Shown piece by piece: positions 52,481 to 61,871 of a stretch of 64,000 bases of DNA (its first letter is position 1; each line of letters begins with the position of its first letter). A program made the position numbers and the translations under genes. The notes beneath the pieces are model-generated. The model was not told the origin of the DNA. It saw only the letters and a list, made by a program, of their open reading frames with translations, and did not search any database. Origin of the DNA: Pseudomonas sp. MF4836 (GTDB lineage Bacteria; Pseudomonadota; Gammaproteobacteria; Pseudomonadales; Pseudomonadaceae); NCBI RefSeq assembly GCF_002018875.1, contig NZ_MVOL01000010.1, positions 62,001 through 126,000 of the forward strand, in the 5' to 3' direction.

Positions 52481-53518
52481 ATGTCCGCATTGCCCCTGGT
52501 TGATGAAACGCCTGGCGAAGCCCTGTCGCTGGACCAACTTACACAGCTCCTGGAAACCATCTTCCTGCGTCACGGCACTTCCCTCGAGGTGGCCCGCAGC
52601 CTTGCTGCCAACTGTGCTGGCGCCGAGCGCGACGGCGCCCACAGCCATGGCGTGTTCCGTATTCCCGGTTATGTCTCGACCCTGAAAAGCGGCTGGGTCG
52701 ATGGCCAGGCGGTGCCGGTGGTCGAGGACGTGGCGTCGGGCTTTGTCCGGGTCGACGCTGCCAATGGCTTTGCCCAACCGGCGCTGGCCGCTGCTAGGGC
52801 GTTGTTGGTGGAAAAAGCCCGCAGCGCCGGGATCGCGGTGCTGGCGATCCGCAATTCCCATCACTTCGCCGCGCTGTGGCCGGATGTCGAACCCTTCGCC
52901 TATGAAGGCCTGGTGGCCTTGAGCGTGGTCAATAGCATGACCTGCGTGGTGCCCCATGGCGCCGACCGGCCGTTGTTCGGCACCAACCCGATTGCCTTTG
53001 CCGCGCCCCGCGCCGGGGGCGAGCCGATCGTCTTCGACCTGGCCACCAGCGCCATTGCCCACGGCGATGTGCAGATTGCCGCGCGCAAAGGCGAGCGCCT
53101 GCCGCCGGGCATGGGCGTGGACAGCCTGGGGCAGGCGACCCAGGACCCGAAGGCGATTCTGGAAGGCGGCGCCTTGCTGCCCTTTGGCGGGCACAAGGGG
53201 TCGGCGTTGTCGATGATGGTCGAGCTGCTTGCAGCGGCCTTGACCGGTGGCAATTTTTCATTCGAGTTCGACTGGTCCAACCACCCTGGGGCCAAGACGC
53301 CCTGGACCGGGCAGTTGCTGATTGTCATCGACCCGAGCAAAGCGGCCGGGCAGAACTTCGCCGAACGCAGTCAGGAACTGGTCAGGCAGATGCATGGGGT
53401 CGGGCTCAAGCGTTTGCCGGGCGATCGGCGGCATTGGCAGCGGGAGAAATCACAGGAGCAGGGGATAACCCTGGCACGCACCGAGCTGGCGCAGTTGCGG
53501 GAATTGGCGGGGTTGTAG
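52481..53518 (+). CDS. dpkA: Delta1-piperideine-2-carboxylate/pyrroline-2-carboxylate reductase DpkA
   Basis: 345 aa NADPH-dependent imine reductase of the LDH2/malate dehydrogenase family; reduces piperideine-2-carboxylate to L-pipecolate in D-lysine breakdown, and pyrroline-2-carboxylate to L-proline. Family signatures: AERDGAHSHGVFRIPGYVS, AIRNSHHFAALWPDVEPFA, MTCVVPHGADRPLFGTNPIA, LATSAIAHGDVQIAARKGE and LLPFGGHKGSALSMMVELLA. These match Pseudomonas DpkA closely as I remember it. ATG 52481 has GGAG six bases upstream. No other lysine-catabolism genes are adjacent. Confidence 0.88.
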   Translation: MSALPLVDETPGEALSLDQLTQLLETIFLRHGTSLEVARSLAANCAGAERDGAHSHGVFRIPGYVSTLKSGWVDGQAVPVVEDVASGFVRVDAANGFAQPALAAARALLVEKARSAGIAVLAIRNSHHFAALWPDVEPFAYEGLVALSVVNSMTCVVPHGADRPLFGTNPIAFAAPRAGGEPIVFDLATSAIAHGDVQIAARKGERLPPGMGVDSLGQATQDPKAILEGGALLPFGGHKGSALSMMVELLAAALTGGNFSFEFDWSNHPGAKTPWTGQLLIVIDPSKAAGQNFAERSQELVRQMHGVGLKRLPGDRRHWQREKSQEQGITLARTELAQLRELAGL

Positions 53519-53540
53519 TGGTTGACGCGATAAACAAGGC

Positions 53541-53565
53541 TCAGGCGAGCGCAAGGCTCGCCTGA
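53541..53565. terminator. Hairpin between dpkA and DUF883 gene
   Basis: TCAGGCGAGC at 53541-53550 pairs perfectly with GCTCGCCTGA at 53556-53565, loop GCAAG. It lies between two convergent stops and likely terminates both genes, though U tracts are weak. Confidence 0.7.
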
Positions 53566-53587
53566 AACCCTTGCTCAGGAACCGATA

Positions 53588-53908
53588 TCAGGAACGGCGC
53601 CCGAGCAACAGGCCAACCACCAGGCCGAAACCTGCGGAAATGGCCACGGTCTGCCACGGGTGGCCACCGATGTAGTTCTCGGTGGCGTCCACCACCGGTT
53701 TGCTGCGTTCACGCACATTGGCCACCGAATCCAATGCCTGCTTGAGCTTGAGCGCAACCTGCTGACGCAAGGTTTCACCTTCTTCGCCGACCAGCGCGGC
53801 GCTGCCCTTGAGCAGTTTTTCCGATTCTTCGATCAGCGCCTGCAACTCGCTGAACGCCTGGTCCTTGATTTGTTCTTCGGCTGCTTGCGCGACAGTTTTG
53901 CGAGCCAT
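53588..53908 (-). CDS. DUF883 (ElaB/YqjD-like) membrane-anchored protein
   Basis: 106 aa. A long helical/coiled-coil region (QALIEESEKLLKGSAALVGE) is followed by VDATENYIGGHPWQTVAISA and a C-terminal glycine-rich helix GFGLVVGLLLGRRS. That ending is the DUF883 signature; relatives bind ribosomes and the inner membrane in stationary phase. AGGAGTAACTCA precedes the ATG. Confidence 0.9.
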   Translation of the reverse strand: MARKTVAQAAEEQIKDQAFSELQALIEESEKLLKGSAALVGEEGETLRQQVALKLKQALDSVANVRERSKPVVDATENYIGGHPWQTVAISAGFGLVVGLLLGRRS

Positions 53909-54063
53909 TGAGTTACTCCTTGAGTTAAGTGATGCGGTGAACAATGGAGTCGGGCGGGAGCGGAAAAGTTGCAGCTATTTTCCGCTTCCGTGAAAACCCG
54001 AGGGTAAACCCGTAGCCGCCTAAGGTGTAAGATGTCGCCTATTTTACGCAGCAGGAATTTCCC

Positions 54064-54318
54064 ATGAGCTTCAACCTGGCCGACAAAACCCTGGCCGAAC
54101 GCGCCGCCCTCGAAGATGAAAAGTCCCGCCTGTTCGACCTCTGGCAGAGCAACCTGGGCAAGGCCAAGGGCGATGCCGCGCGGCTGTTCGGCGAGCGCAG
54201 CAAGCGCAAGGGGCGCTGGTCCGAGTGGGTTCGCGCCGAACTCGACGGCATGTCGCCGCCGGAATACGCGAACATGGTCCGCAGTGAAGTCAACCGGCTG
54301 ATGGCGGCGAGCAAGTAA
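54064..54318 (+). CDS. Small conserved-looking hypothetical protein
   Basis: 84 aa, charged and helical (LADKTLAERAALEDEKSRLF, then RKGRWSEWVRAELDGMSPPE). Unrecognised. AGGAA precedes ATG 54064 and the upstream region looks promoter-like. Its last 29 bases overlap the 3' end of the convergent LysR gene. Confidence 0.72.
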   Translation: MSFNLADKTLAERAALEDEKSRLFDLWQSNLGKAKGDAARLFGERSKRKGRWSEWVRAELDGMSPPEYANMVRSEVNRLMAASK

Positions 54319-55225
54319 CCGCGAAGCTTTCGATAATCGCCTCACGCACCTTGAGCAACACCGGGTCGACCTGGGCGCTGGTCCGCCACCCCAACTCGAT
54401 CGGGTAACGCGGCAGGTCCAGCGGGCAGGGCAGCAGCGCCAGCCCGCTCAAGGCGGCAATCCCCCGGGCGGCGTGGGCCGGGATGGTCGCCACCGCCTGG
54501 CTGCCCTTGAGCAGATAGGGCAAGGCCGCAAAATGGCTGGTGGAGGCGCACACATGGCGGCTCAGGCCCAGGGCGGCGAGCCCCTCGTCGGTGATCCCGA
54601 TAAACCCCTGTGACGACACCAGCACATGTTCGCGCGCGACAAACTGCGCCAGGCTCAGTGCCTGCTGCCCGGGTTCCAGGCTGGCCGGGTCTGCCAGGCA
54701 CAGGTAGCTGCCTTCGCCCAGCACCTGGCGGCTGAGCAGGCGTTCGGCAAAACCGCCGGCGCTGATCGCCAGGTCGATGCTGCGCTGCAGCAGGGCTTCA
54801 CCGACGATCTGGCTGTGGCTCTGGCGGAAAATCAGGCGCAACTTCGGCGCCCGCCGGGCCACGGCCTCGATCAAACGCCGGCCATAGGCGATCTCGAAAT
54901 CATCCGACAGCCCCAGCGTCACCGAGCGGCCCTGATAGTCGTTGGCGTTGGGGTCGACCATGGCCAGGCTCTGCCGGCATTTGTTCAGGGCCTCGCTGAT
55001 CACCGGCTTGAGCTGGTTGGCCCGCAGGGTCGGTGCCAGGCCGCGTCCGGTGCGCACGAACAACGGGTCGCCATACAATTCGCGCAAGCGACGCAAGGCC
55101 GCGCTCATGGCCGATTGGGTGACGCCCAGGCGCAACGCCGCGCGGCTGGCGCTGGACTCGTCGTGCAGGGCTTCGAAGGCCTTGAGCAGGTTGAGATCGA
55201 TGCTGGCGATATTCATCTGGTTCAT
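54290..55225 (-). CDS. LysR-family transcriptional regulator
   Basis: 311 aa from ATG 55225 (MNQMNIASIDLNLLKAFEAL). HTH RAALRLGVTQSAMSAALRRL. The effector domain is of the NahR/LinR type by general look. It is divergent from the nitrilase-family gene with an 84-base spacer, so it probably regulates it. An ATG three codons downstream is an alternative start. Confidence 0.9.
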   Translation of the reverse strand: MNQMNIASIDLNLLKAFEALHDESSASRAALRLGVTQSAMSAALRRLRELYGDPLFVRTGRGLAPTLRANQLKPVISEALNKCRQSLAMVDPNANDYQGRSVTLGLSDDFEIAYGRRLIEAVARRAPKLRLIFRQSHSQIVGEALLQRSIDLAISAGGFAERLLSRQVLGEGSYLCLADPASLEPGQQALSLAQFVAREHVLVSSQGFIGITDEGLAALGLSRHVCASTSHFAALPYLLKGSQAVATIPAHAARGIAALSGLALLPCPLDLPRYPIELGWRTSAQVDPVLLKVREAIIESFAVTCSPPSAG

Positions 55226-55309
55226 ATCATTAAGCACTGAGATGGGGTTTATGCATGATCGGTGCGCGGCGGAGAATGGGCAACACTTCACCGCTGACGG
55301 AGCTTTCCG

Positions 55310-56230
55310 ATGCCAGTATCCATCGTCGCCGCGCTACAAATCGGCTCCCTGCCCGAAGGCAAGGCCGCCACCCTGGAACAGATCCTGTCTTATGAAAACG
55401 CGATCATCGCAGCCGGTGCGCAACTGGTGGTGATGCCCGAAGCGCTGCTTGGCGGCTACCCCAAGGGCGAAGGGTTCGGCACTCAGCTGGGTTACCGTCT
55501 GCCGGAAGGCCGCGAAGCCTTCGCCCGCTATTTCGCCAATGCCATCGACGTGCCGGGGGTGGAAACCCAGGCCCTGGCCGAACTCTCGGCGCGCACCGGG
55601 GCCAATCTGGTGCTGGGAGTGATCGAGCGCAGCGGTAGCACCCTGTATTGCACGGCGCTGTATTTCGACCCCCAGCACGGTCTGCTGGGCAAGCACCGAA
55701 AGTTGATGCCCACCGGCACCGAACGCCTGATCTGGGGCAAGGGTGACGGTTCGACCCTGCCGGTGTTCGACACCCAGGTAGGGCGCGTGGGCGCGGTGAT
55801 CTGCTGGGAAAACATGATGCCGCTGCTGCGCACCGCGATGTACGCCAAGGGCCTGGACCTGTGGTGCGCGCCGACCGTGGATGAGCGCGAAATGTGGCAG
55901 GTCAGCATGCGTCACATCGCCCATGAGGGGCGCTGTTTTGTGGTCAGCGCCTGCCAGGTCCAGGCCTCGCCCCAGGCGCTGGGCCTGGAGATCGCCCATT
56001 GGCCCGCCGAGCGCCCGCTGATTGCCGGCGGCAGCGTGATTGTCGGGCCGATGGGCGATGTGCTGGCCGGGCCCCTGGTCGGCTGCGCGGGGCTGATCAG
56101 CGCGCAGATCGACACCGCGGACCTGGTGCGCGCCCGCTACGACTACGACGTGGTCGGACACTATGCGCGCCCGGATATCTTCGAGTTGACGGTGGATGAG
56201 CGCGCCCGGCCCGGAGTGCGTTTTACCTGA
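55310..56230 (+). CDS. Carbon-nitrogen hydrolase (nitrilase family)
   Basis: 306 aa. The Glu-Lys-Cys triad is visible: E44 in LVVMPEALLGGYPKG, Lys in LGKHRKLMPTGTERL and Cys in GAVICWENMMPLLR. The PEALLGGYPKG and CWENMMPLLR forms are those of true nitrilases rather than amidases, although 306 aa is short for the class. It may convert a nitrile to a carboxylic acid. GGAG precedes ATG 55310. Regulated by the divergent LysR; the following LysR is on the same strand. Confidence 0.88.
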   Translation: MPVSIVAALQIGSLPEGKAATLEQILSYENAIIAAGAQLVVMPEALLGGYPKGEGFGTQLGYRLPEGREAFARYFANAIDVPGVETQALAELSARTGANLVLGVIERSGSTLYCTALYFDPQHGLLGKHRKLMPTGTERLIWGKGDGSTLPVFDTQVGRVGAVICWENMMPLLRTAMYAKGLDLWCAPTVDEREMWQVSMRHIAHEGRCFVVSACQVQASPQALGLEIAHWPAERPLIAGGSVIVGPMGDVLAGPLVGCAGLISAQIDTADLVRARYDYDVVGHYARPDIFELTVDERARPGVRFT

Positions 56231-56362
56231 GGCGCAGCCACGCTTCGCGGGTGTTCGCCCGGGCGGGCCGAGGGGCTTGCAAGCAAGGCCGCCAGCAGTT
56301 GACGCTGGCCCCGGGCTGCCGTTGAATAGCCAGCCTCACGCCCCTTTGCCCGCGGAACTACT

Positions 56363-57259
56363 GTGCTTAGAAACGTCACCGATATGGACTTGCGTCTGCT
56401 GCGGATTTTCTCCGTGGTGGTCAAATGCGGTGGCTTCACGGCGGCCCAGGCCGAGCTGAACATGAGCCAATCGAACATCAGCACCCATATCTCCAGCCTG
56501 GAAAGACGCCTCGGCTATCGCCTGTGCGAGCGCGGCAAGGGAGGCTTTCGCCTGACCGAGAAGGGCCAGCGCATCCTGGCGGCGGCCAGTGCGCTGTTTG
56601 GTGCGGTGGATGTGTTTCGCAACGAGGCCCAGGAATTGTCCGGGCGCCTGGTGGGTGACCTGTACCTGGGCCTGGCCGACAACATCGCGACCTTGCCGGC
56701 GGCGCATATCGACGCAGCGATCGCGCGCTTTTACCGGCGCGACCAGGATGTGCACCTGCACGTGTTCGTCAACTCGCCCACCGAGCTGGAGCTGGCGGTG
56801 ATCGACGGCCAGTTGGACCTGGCCATTTCCTATTTCAGCCGTAGCCTGCCGACCCTGGACTATCAGCCGTTGTACAGCGAAGAGATCGGCGTGTTCTGTG
56901 GGGCTCGGCATCCGCTGTTCGCCGAAGCCGCGCCGACTTTGGAGCAGATCAAGGCCTGTGACTGGATTCGCCACGGGTTCCTGCCAGCCAACCAGGTGCT
57001 GCCGGTGGCGCCGTCGCGTGCCACGGCCACCGCCTACCACATGGAGGCGGTGGTGCATGGGGTGCTGGCGGGGACGCACCTGGGTTATTTGCCCAATCAC
57101 TACGCCCGGCCCTGGGTGCATGACGGGCAGATGCGCGCGTTGCATGCGCAGACCCTGCGCTACGAGGTGCAGCACAGCATGATCACCCATGCCGGCCACC
57201 CCCATAGCGAAGCCCTCAAGGCCTTTATCGATGACCTGCTGAGCGAACACCGCAACTGA
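56363..57259 (+). CDS. LysR-family transcriptional regulator
   Basis: 298 aa from GTG 56363, or 291 aa from ATG 56384 (MDLRLLRIFSVVVKCGGFTA), neither with a strong ribosome site. HTH AQAELNMSQSNISTHISSLE. The gene ends 9 bases before the convergent aldehyde dehydrogenase stop, so it may regulate the ALDH-ADH-permease operon or the nitrilase gene. Confidence 0.9.
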   Translation: MLRNVTDMDLRLLRIFSVVVKCGGFTAAQAELNMSQSNISTHISSLERRLGYRLCERGKGGFRLTEKGQRILAAASALFGAVDVFRNEAQELSGRLVGDLYLGLADNIATLPAAHIDAAIARFYRRDQDVHLHVFVNSPTELELAVIDGQLDLAISYFSRSLPTLDYQPLYSEEIGVFCGARHPLFAEAAPTLEQIKACDWIRHGFLPANQVLPVAPSRATATAYHMEAVVHGVLAGTHLGYLPNHYARPWVHDGQMRALHAQTLRYEVQHSMITHAGHPHSEALKAFIDDLLSEHRN

Positions 57260-57268
57260 GCACCGCGT

Positions 57269-58702
57269 TTACCCCAGGCAACGGGTCACGTGCTTCAGCG
57301 ACTGATAGGCGGCCAATCCCCAGGGCCCCAGTTCACGACCGATACCGCTGCCCTTGGTCCCACCCCATGAGGTTTCGACGAACACTGCCTGGATCGAGTT
57401 GATCCACACATGACCGACCTCCAGGGCTGCCGCCAGCCGTTCAGCCCGGGCCAGATCGGCACTGATCACTGTCGCCACCAGACCGAAGGCGCTGTCATTG
57501 GCCAGGGCCAAGGCTTCGGCTTCCGTGCTGAAACGCCTTGCGCAGAGTACCGGTCCGAAAATCTCCTCGCGCCACAGGCGGCTGTCGCCCGGCACCTGGT
57601 CGTACACCGTCGGGCTGACGAACCAGCCGGGTTCGGCCAGGGCTTCACCGCCGGTCAGGCACACCAGGCCTTCGTCGCGGGCAATGGCGAAATAGTCGAG
57701 CACCTTGCGGTACTGTGCCTCGCAGGTCAGGGGGCCCATATCCACTTCCTGATGCTGCGGGTTGCCCACCCGCAACCGTTCCAGGGCCTGGCTCAGGCGT
57801 TGCAGCAGGGAATCGGCAATGGCTTCATGGACCAGCAGGCGTGAAGTCGCCGAACACATTTGCCCGGCGTTCCAGCAGAAGCCGGCAATGATCCACTCCA
57901 CCGCCTGATCCAGATCGCAGTCCTCGAACACCAGGATCGGCGATTTGCCCCCCAGCTCCAGGGTCACCGGCCGGCAATGTTCGGCGCAGCTGTGCATGAC
58001 TTTTTGCCCGACCGGGTTGCTGCCGGTGAACGACAGCTTGTCCAGCCCCGGGTGCGCACTGAGGGCCGCGCCGACAGTGCTGGCACCGACCACGATATTC
58101 AACACCCCGGGCGGCAGGCCCAGCGTTTCTGCGATCTCGGCGTAGACCTGTTCGATCAGAGGCGTGACCTCCGACGGCTTGAGCACCACGGTGCAGCCGG
58201 CGGCCAGGGCCGGGGCAATCTTCCAGGCGCTGGTCACCAGGGGGAAGTTCCAGGGCACGATCAAGCCCACCACGCCCAGGGCCTCGGCCCGGCAATGGGC
58301 CTGGAAGCCGGGAGCCGACAGCGGCACTTCGCGGTTCGGGGTGGCGTCCAGTTGTTGGGCCAGCCCGGCGTAGTAGGTGAAGGTGGCGATGGCATCGTCC
58401 AGGTCGACACTGGCTTCGTGCCGCGGCTTGCCGTTATTGCGCATTTGCAGCTCGACCAGCGTGCTGCGGCGTCGTTCGAGTTCGTGGGCGAAGCTTTGCA
58501 GATAGTGCCCGCGCTGGCTGCCGCTGAGGCTGCGCCAAGGACCGAGGGCCTGGCGCGCGGCAGTGACGGCGAGGTCGATCTGCTGCGCGCTGGCGCCCTG
58601 GAGACGGGCAATGACCTGGCCCAGTGACGGGTCGCAGGGGCTCAGTTGCTCGTCGCCTTGGCCATCCTGCCACTGGCCGTTGATATAGAGCGCCGGATTC
58701 AT
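57269..58702 (-). CDS. Aldehyde dehydrogenase (betaine-aldehyde type)
   Basis: 477 aa NAD(P)-dependent ALDH. Catalytic Cys in WNAGQMCSATSRLLV, Glu in TLELGGKSPILVF, cofactor site in SFTGSNPVGQKV and oxyanion Asn in VPWNFPLVTSAWK. Closest in appearance to betaine/aminoaldehyde dehydrogenases. Its ATG overlaps the stop of the iron alcohol dehydrogenase gene (ATGA), so the two probably oxidise one alcohol to its acid in two steps. Confidence 0.92.
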   Translation of the reverse strand: MNPALYINGQWQDGQGDEQLSPCDPSLGQVIARLQGASAQQIDLAVTAARQALGPWRSLSGSQRGHYLQSFAHELERRRSTLVELQMRNNGKPRHEASVDLDDAIATFTYYAGLAQQLDATPNREVPLSAPGFQAHCRAEALGVVGLIVPWNFPLVTSAWKIAPALAAGCTVVLKPSEVTPLIEQVYAEIAETLGLPPGVLNIVVGASTVGAALSAHPGLDKLSFTGSNPVGQKVMHSCAEHCRPVTLELGGKSPILVFEDCDLDQAVEWIIAGFCWNAGQMCSATSRLLVHEAIADSLLQRLSQALERLRVGNPQHQEVDMGPLTCEAQYRKVLDYFAIARDEGLVCLTGGEALAEPGWFVSPTVYDQVPGDSRLWREEIFGPVLCARRFSTEAEALALANDSAFGLVATVISADLARAERLAAALEVGHVWINSIQAVFVETSWGGTKGSGIGRELGPWGLAAYQSLKHVTRCLG

Positions 58703-59895
58703 GGACGCACCCCCGGCAGCACGCCGTGTACCGCGTTGCAGAAAATCGTTCGGTACTGCTCGGCGTTCAGGGGCTGGGCATTGGTCTCGGAAGAGGAAAT
58801 ATCGGCCACCGCCTGAGCCCCGACCCAGTCGGCGTCGGCCGTGTCCAGGCCGATCTCGCCAAGGCTGTGGGGGATGCCCAGCTCCGCGCGCAGCGCCAGG
58901 ACCCAGTCCAGGAAGCCTCGGAAGTCAGGCTGCGGCAATTCCAGGTAACGGGCCAGGCGCGCGATATCGGCGTTGATCACCGGCTGGTTGGCCACCAGCA
59001 CATAAGGCAGCAGGATCGCGTTCAACAACCCATGGTGCTTGTGGTAGCGCGCTCCCAGCGGGTGCGCCAGGGCATGCACGCCGCCCAGGCCTTTCTGGAA
59101 CGCCACGGCGGCCATGGCCGAGGCCACCAGCATGCCTTCGCGGGCCACCAGGTCCTGGCCGTTGGCGTAGGCCTGGCGCAGGTGCTGGCTGACCAGGCGA
59201 ATGCCTTCGACGGCGATGCCGCTGGACATCGGGTGATACAGCGGCGAGCAGAAGGCTTCGAGGTGATGGGTCAACGCATCCATGCCGGTCGCGGCGGTCA
59301 GTGCTGGCGGCAGGCTGCGGGTCAGTTGCGGGTCAAGGATCACACAGGCCGGGAGCAATTGTGGATGGCTGATCACCCGTTTCACGTGCAGCCGGGTATC
59401 GGTCAGCACCGCCTCACGGCCCAGTTCCGAGCCGGTGCCGGCGGTGGTGGGCAGCGCGATCAGGGGTGGCAGGCCGAGTGCGGGGAAGTCGCTCAGGCTC
59501 GGATAGCGCTCGATGATCTGCGACCACTCAAAGCGCTCCAGACCCTCAGGGTCGCAGGCTGCCAGGGCGATGCCCTTGGCCGCGTCCATGGCGCTGCCGC
59601 CACCCAGAGCGATCAGCGAGTCGTGCTCGCCGGACTGGAATGCGACAACGCCGCGCTGCACATCTTCCAGGCTGGGGTTGGCGCCCAGTTCGGAAAACAC
59701 CGCAACGGGCAGCCCGGCGCGGTGCAACTGCGCAACCAGCAGGTTGAAGGGTTCGAGGGTGAGCATGCCGGGGTCGGTGACCAGCAGCGGACGGCCCATG
59801 TTCAACAACCGGCAACGTTGCCCGAGCAGGTCCAGGGCGTCGGCGCCGCAGAAGATTTCAGTGGGGTAGTTCCAGTAATGCACAGCAGGGGACAT
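58699..59895 (-). CDS. Iron-containing alcohol dehydrogenase
   Basis: 398 aa, group III metal-dependent ADH. NAD site LIALGGGSAMDAAKGIAL; metal-site histidines in GGVHALAHPLGARYHKHHG; TTAGTGSELGREAVLTD. ATG 59895 has GGAG six bases upstream. It follows the permease gene by about 90 bases and is coupled to the ALDH. Substrate unknown; the permease suggests an amino alcohol or amine-derived alcohol. Confidence 0.92.
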   Translation of the reverse strand: MSPAVHYWNYPTEIFCGADALDLLGQRCRLLNMGRPLLVTDPGMLTLEPFNLLVAQLHRAGLPVAVFSELGANPSLEDVQRGVVAFQSGEHDSLIALGGGSAMDAAKGIALAACDPEGLERFEWSQIIERYPSLSDFPALGLPPLIALPTTAGTGSELGREAVLTDTRLHVKRVISHPQLLPACVILDPQLTRSLPPALTAATGMDALTHHLEAFCSPLYHPMSSGIAVEGIRLVSQHLRQAYANGQDLVAREGMLVASAMAAVAFQKGLGGVHALAHPLGARYHKHHGLLNAILLPYVLVANQPVINADIARLARYLELPQPDFRGFLDWVLALRAELGIPHSLGEIGLDTADADWVGAQAVADISSSETNAQPLNAEQYRTIFCNAVHGVLPGVRP

Positions 59896-59985
59896 GGTTT
59901 TCTCCAGCACGAGTGAGTTCACAGGTGGCCAGTCATGGCCACCCGGGCAGGGAGCAGGGCGCTGTCGGCGACAGCGCGGGGGAAG

Positions 59986-61452
59986 TCAGTTGGTGGGTAG
60001 CGGGGCGCTGGGTGTGCGCAGGTAGGGCTTGGCCAGCAGCATGTACAGCAGGCCAAGCAGCGCCAGGCTGGAGAACACCAGGATCACCGCCCAGACCTGG
60101 AACCACGGAGCACCCGGTGGCGCCAGGGACTCCCGGGGCCAGGCGACGTTGATGGTTTCGAACACCAGCCAGACAAACGCCAGCAGGTTCACCGGCAGGC
60201 CCCAGCGTCCGAGACTGAATACGCCGGCTTCGGGCTTCCAGCGCCCGCGCAGGCGGGCAATCAGGGCGCAACTGATAACGATCAGGAACACCATGAAAAA
60301 GCCGCCGCTGCCAAAGGCGATCAGGGTGCCGACGGCCGTGGCATTCAAGCCCAGAGCCAGGCCGAAGCTGGCGAACAGGGTGCTGAAGACCATCGCGGCG
60401 AACGGCACCTTGCGCTTGTCCACCCGGCGCAGAGTGGCCGACGCCGGCAGGATCGAGTCCCGGGCCATGCCGAACACGGCGCGGCCAATGTAGGTCTGAA
60501 CCGACACCACGCAGGCAATAAAGGCCACCAGCACCACGCCGACGAAGGGCCGCTCGGACCAGGCCCCAAAGGCGTCGACCACCGCCGGGGTTACCGGGTC
60601 GACCACGCTACCGGCGACCATGCCGGCGGTATCGGTAAACGACAGGGTGACGGCGAACGCGGTGAGCATCACTGTCAGCCCCACCAGGATCATTGAGCGC
60701 AGGATGGCCCGTGGGGTCGAGGTGCGGGCGTCGGCGGTCTCTTCGGAAACCTGGGAGCAGGCATCGAAGCCGAGAAAGGCCCAGCCGCCGACGGCCATCG
60801 CCGTGATAAAGCCACTGAAGTACGAACCCTCGGCCGGGGCCGTGGCGCTCAGGCCTTCTAACAGCAGCGACCAGGAGTGGTTGCGGAAAAAGATCAACAA
60901 CAACAGGCCGATACCGATGGAGGCAATGGCTTCGGCGATGATCCCCGCGTTGACGAAATATTTCAGCGGGTTGATGCCCAGCAGATTGACCCCCAGCCCG
61001 AGCAGCAGCAGGACTGCGCCGCTGGCCACCTGGGCATTGGCTTCCGGTGCATGACCAGTGACGAACAGCCACAGCCAGAACCCGCCGAGGTAGGCCACGG
61101 TGGTCAGGGACGCCAGGGCCGACGCGAGGTACATGAAACCGGTGAACCAGGCCCAGCGATCGCCCGCCAGGCGCTTGACCCACTGGTAACAACCACCAGC
61201 CAGCGGGTACTGCGAAGCCAGTTCGGCGTACACCAGGGCCACCAGAAGCTGCAGGGCCAGGCACAGCGGCACGATCCAGACCCAGGACGGGCCTGCACTC
61301 ATGGCCCCCAGGGCCATCACCGAATAGATGCCGACCACCGGCGAGACCGTGGCAAAGCCTACGGAAAAGGACGACCAGAGCGACAGGCCACGGTGCAGCT
61401 CCTGGCGGTAGCCCTGGCGCTGAAGCAGGGTTTCATCATGGGAAGTGTTCAT
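59986..61452 (-). CDS. APC-superfamily amino acid/amine permease
   Basis: 488 aa with 12 predicted membrane helices. N-terminal APC signature: LWSSFSVGFATVSPVVGIYS; further motifs YPLAGGCYQWVKRLAG and GWAFLGFDACSQVSEET. Related Pseudomonas permeases carry GABA, ethanolamine, putrescine or amino acids; the substrate here is unknown. ATG 61452 has GAGG upstream. First gene of permease-ADH-ALDH. Confidence 0.9.
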   Translation of the reverse strand: MNTSHDETLLQRQGYRQELHRGLSLWSSFSVGFATVSPVVGIYSVMALGAMSAGPSWVWIVPLCLALQLLVALVYAELASQYPLAGGCYQWVKRLAGDRWAWFTGFMYLASALASLTTVAYLGGFWLWLFVTGHAPEANAQVASGAVLLLLGLGVNLLGINPLKYFVNAGIIAEAIASIGIGLLLLIFFRNHSWSLLLEGLSATAPAEGSYFSGFITAMAVGGWAFLGFDACSQVSEETADARTSTPRAILRSMILVGLTVMLTAFAVTLSFTDTAGMVAGSVVDPVTPAVVDAFGAWSERPFVGVVLVAFIACVVSVQTYIGRAVFGMARDSILPASATLRRVDKRKVPFAAMVFSTLFASFGLALGLNATAVGTLIAFGSGGFFMVFLIVISCALIARLRGRWKPEAGVFSLGRWGLPVNLLAFVWLVFETINVAWPRESLAPPGAPWFQVWAVILVFSSLALLGLLYMLLAKPYLRTPSAPLPTN

Positions 61453-61871
61453 TGCGCACCTCGTGCGCACGGCGCAGCACGGGTACGGCGGCCACGGGTA
61501 GGGCGTCGAAATTGGGACATAGGGAGTTCCTGGAATCGGCAGATCAAATTGTTATTGGGGTGGCCTGTAGCTTTTGTTGTAGGCGGACCGACCTTGCCTG
61601 CCCTCGGATGAGGACAGGGCGAGCTTAAGCGCGGTAAACATCAAGATGAATACACATATTAGTAAGCTGACATTTGAGTTTGTTGATGTTTGCCGAGCTG
61701 GTGAGGCGAGCAGGGGCAATCGCATCCAATGCGCCAGTGTCCGCAGAGAAAGACGACAAGCCGCCGCAGCTTGGGCCGCCGATGGCGGCTGTGGGGCCAG
61801 GGCGTTACGCCCGACGAACGCCGGGACAAAGGGCGCCAAGCGCCCGCTTTGAAGCCAAGCCCGGGTGCGGT
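61453..61871. other. Intergenic region with AT-rich palindromic segment
   Basis: 419 bases between the permease and a GNAT gene on the same strand. AAACATCAA (61636-61644) and TTGATGTTT (61683-61691) are perfect inverted arms 38 bases apart in an AT-rich segment, a candidate regulator site for the permease operon. A plus-strand frame from 61685 is probably not a gene (see rejected list). Confidence 0.45.
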
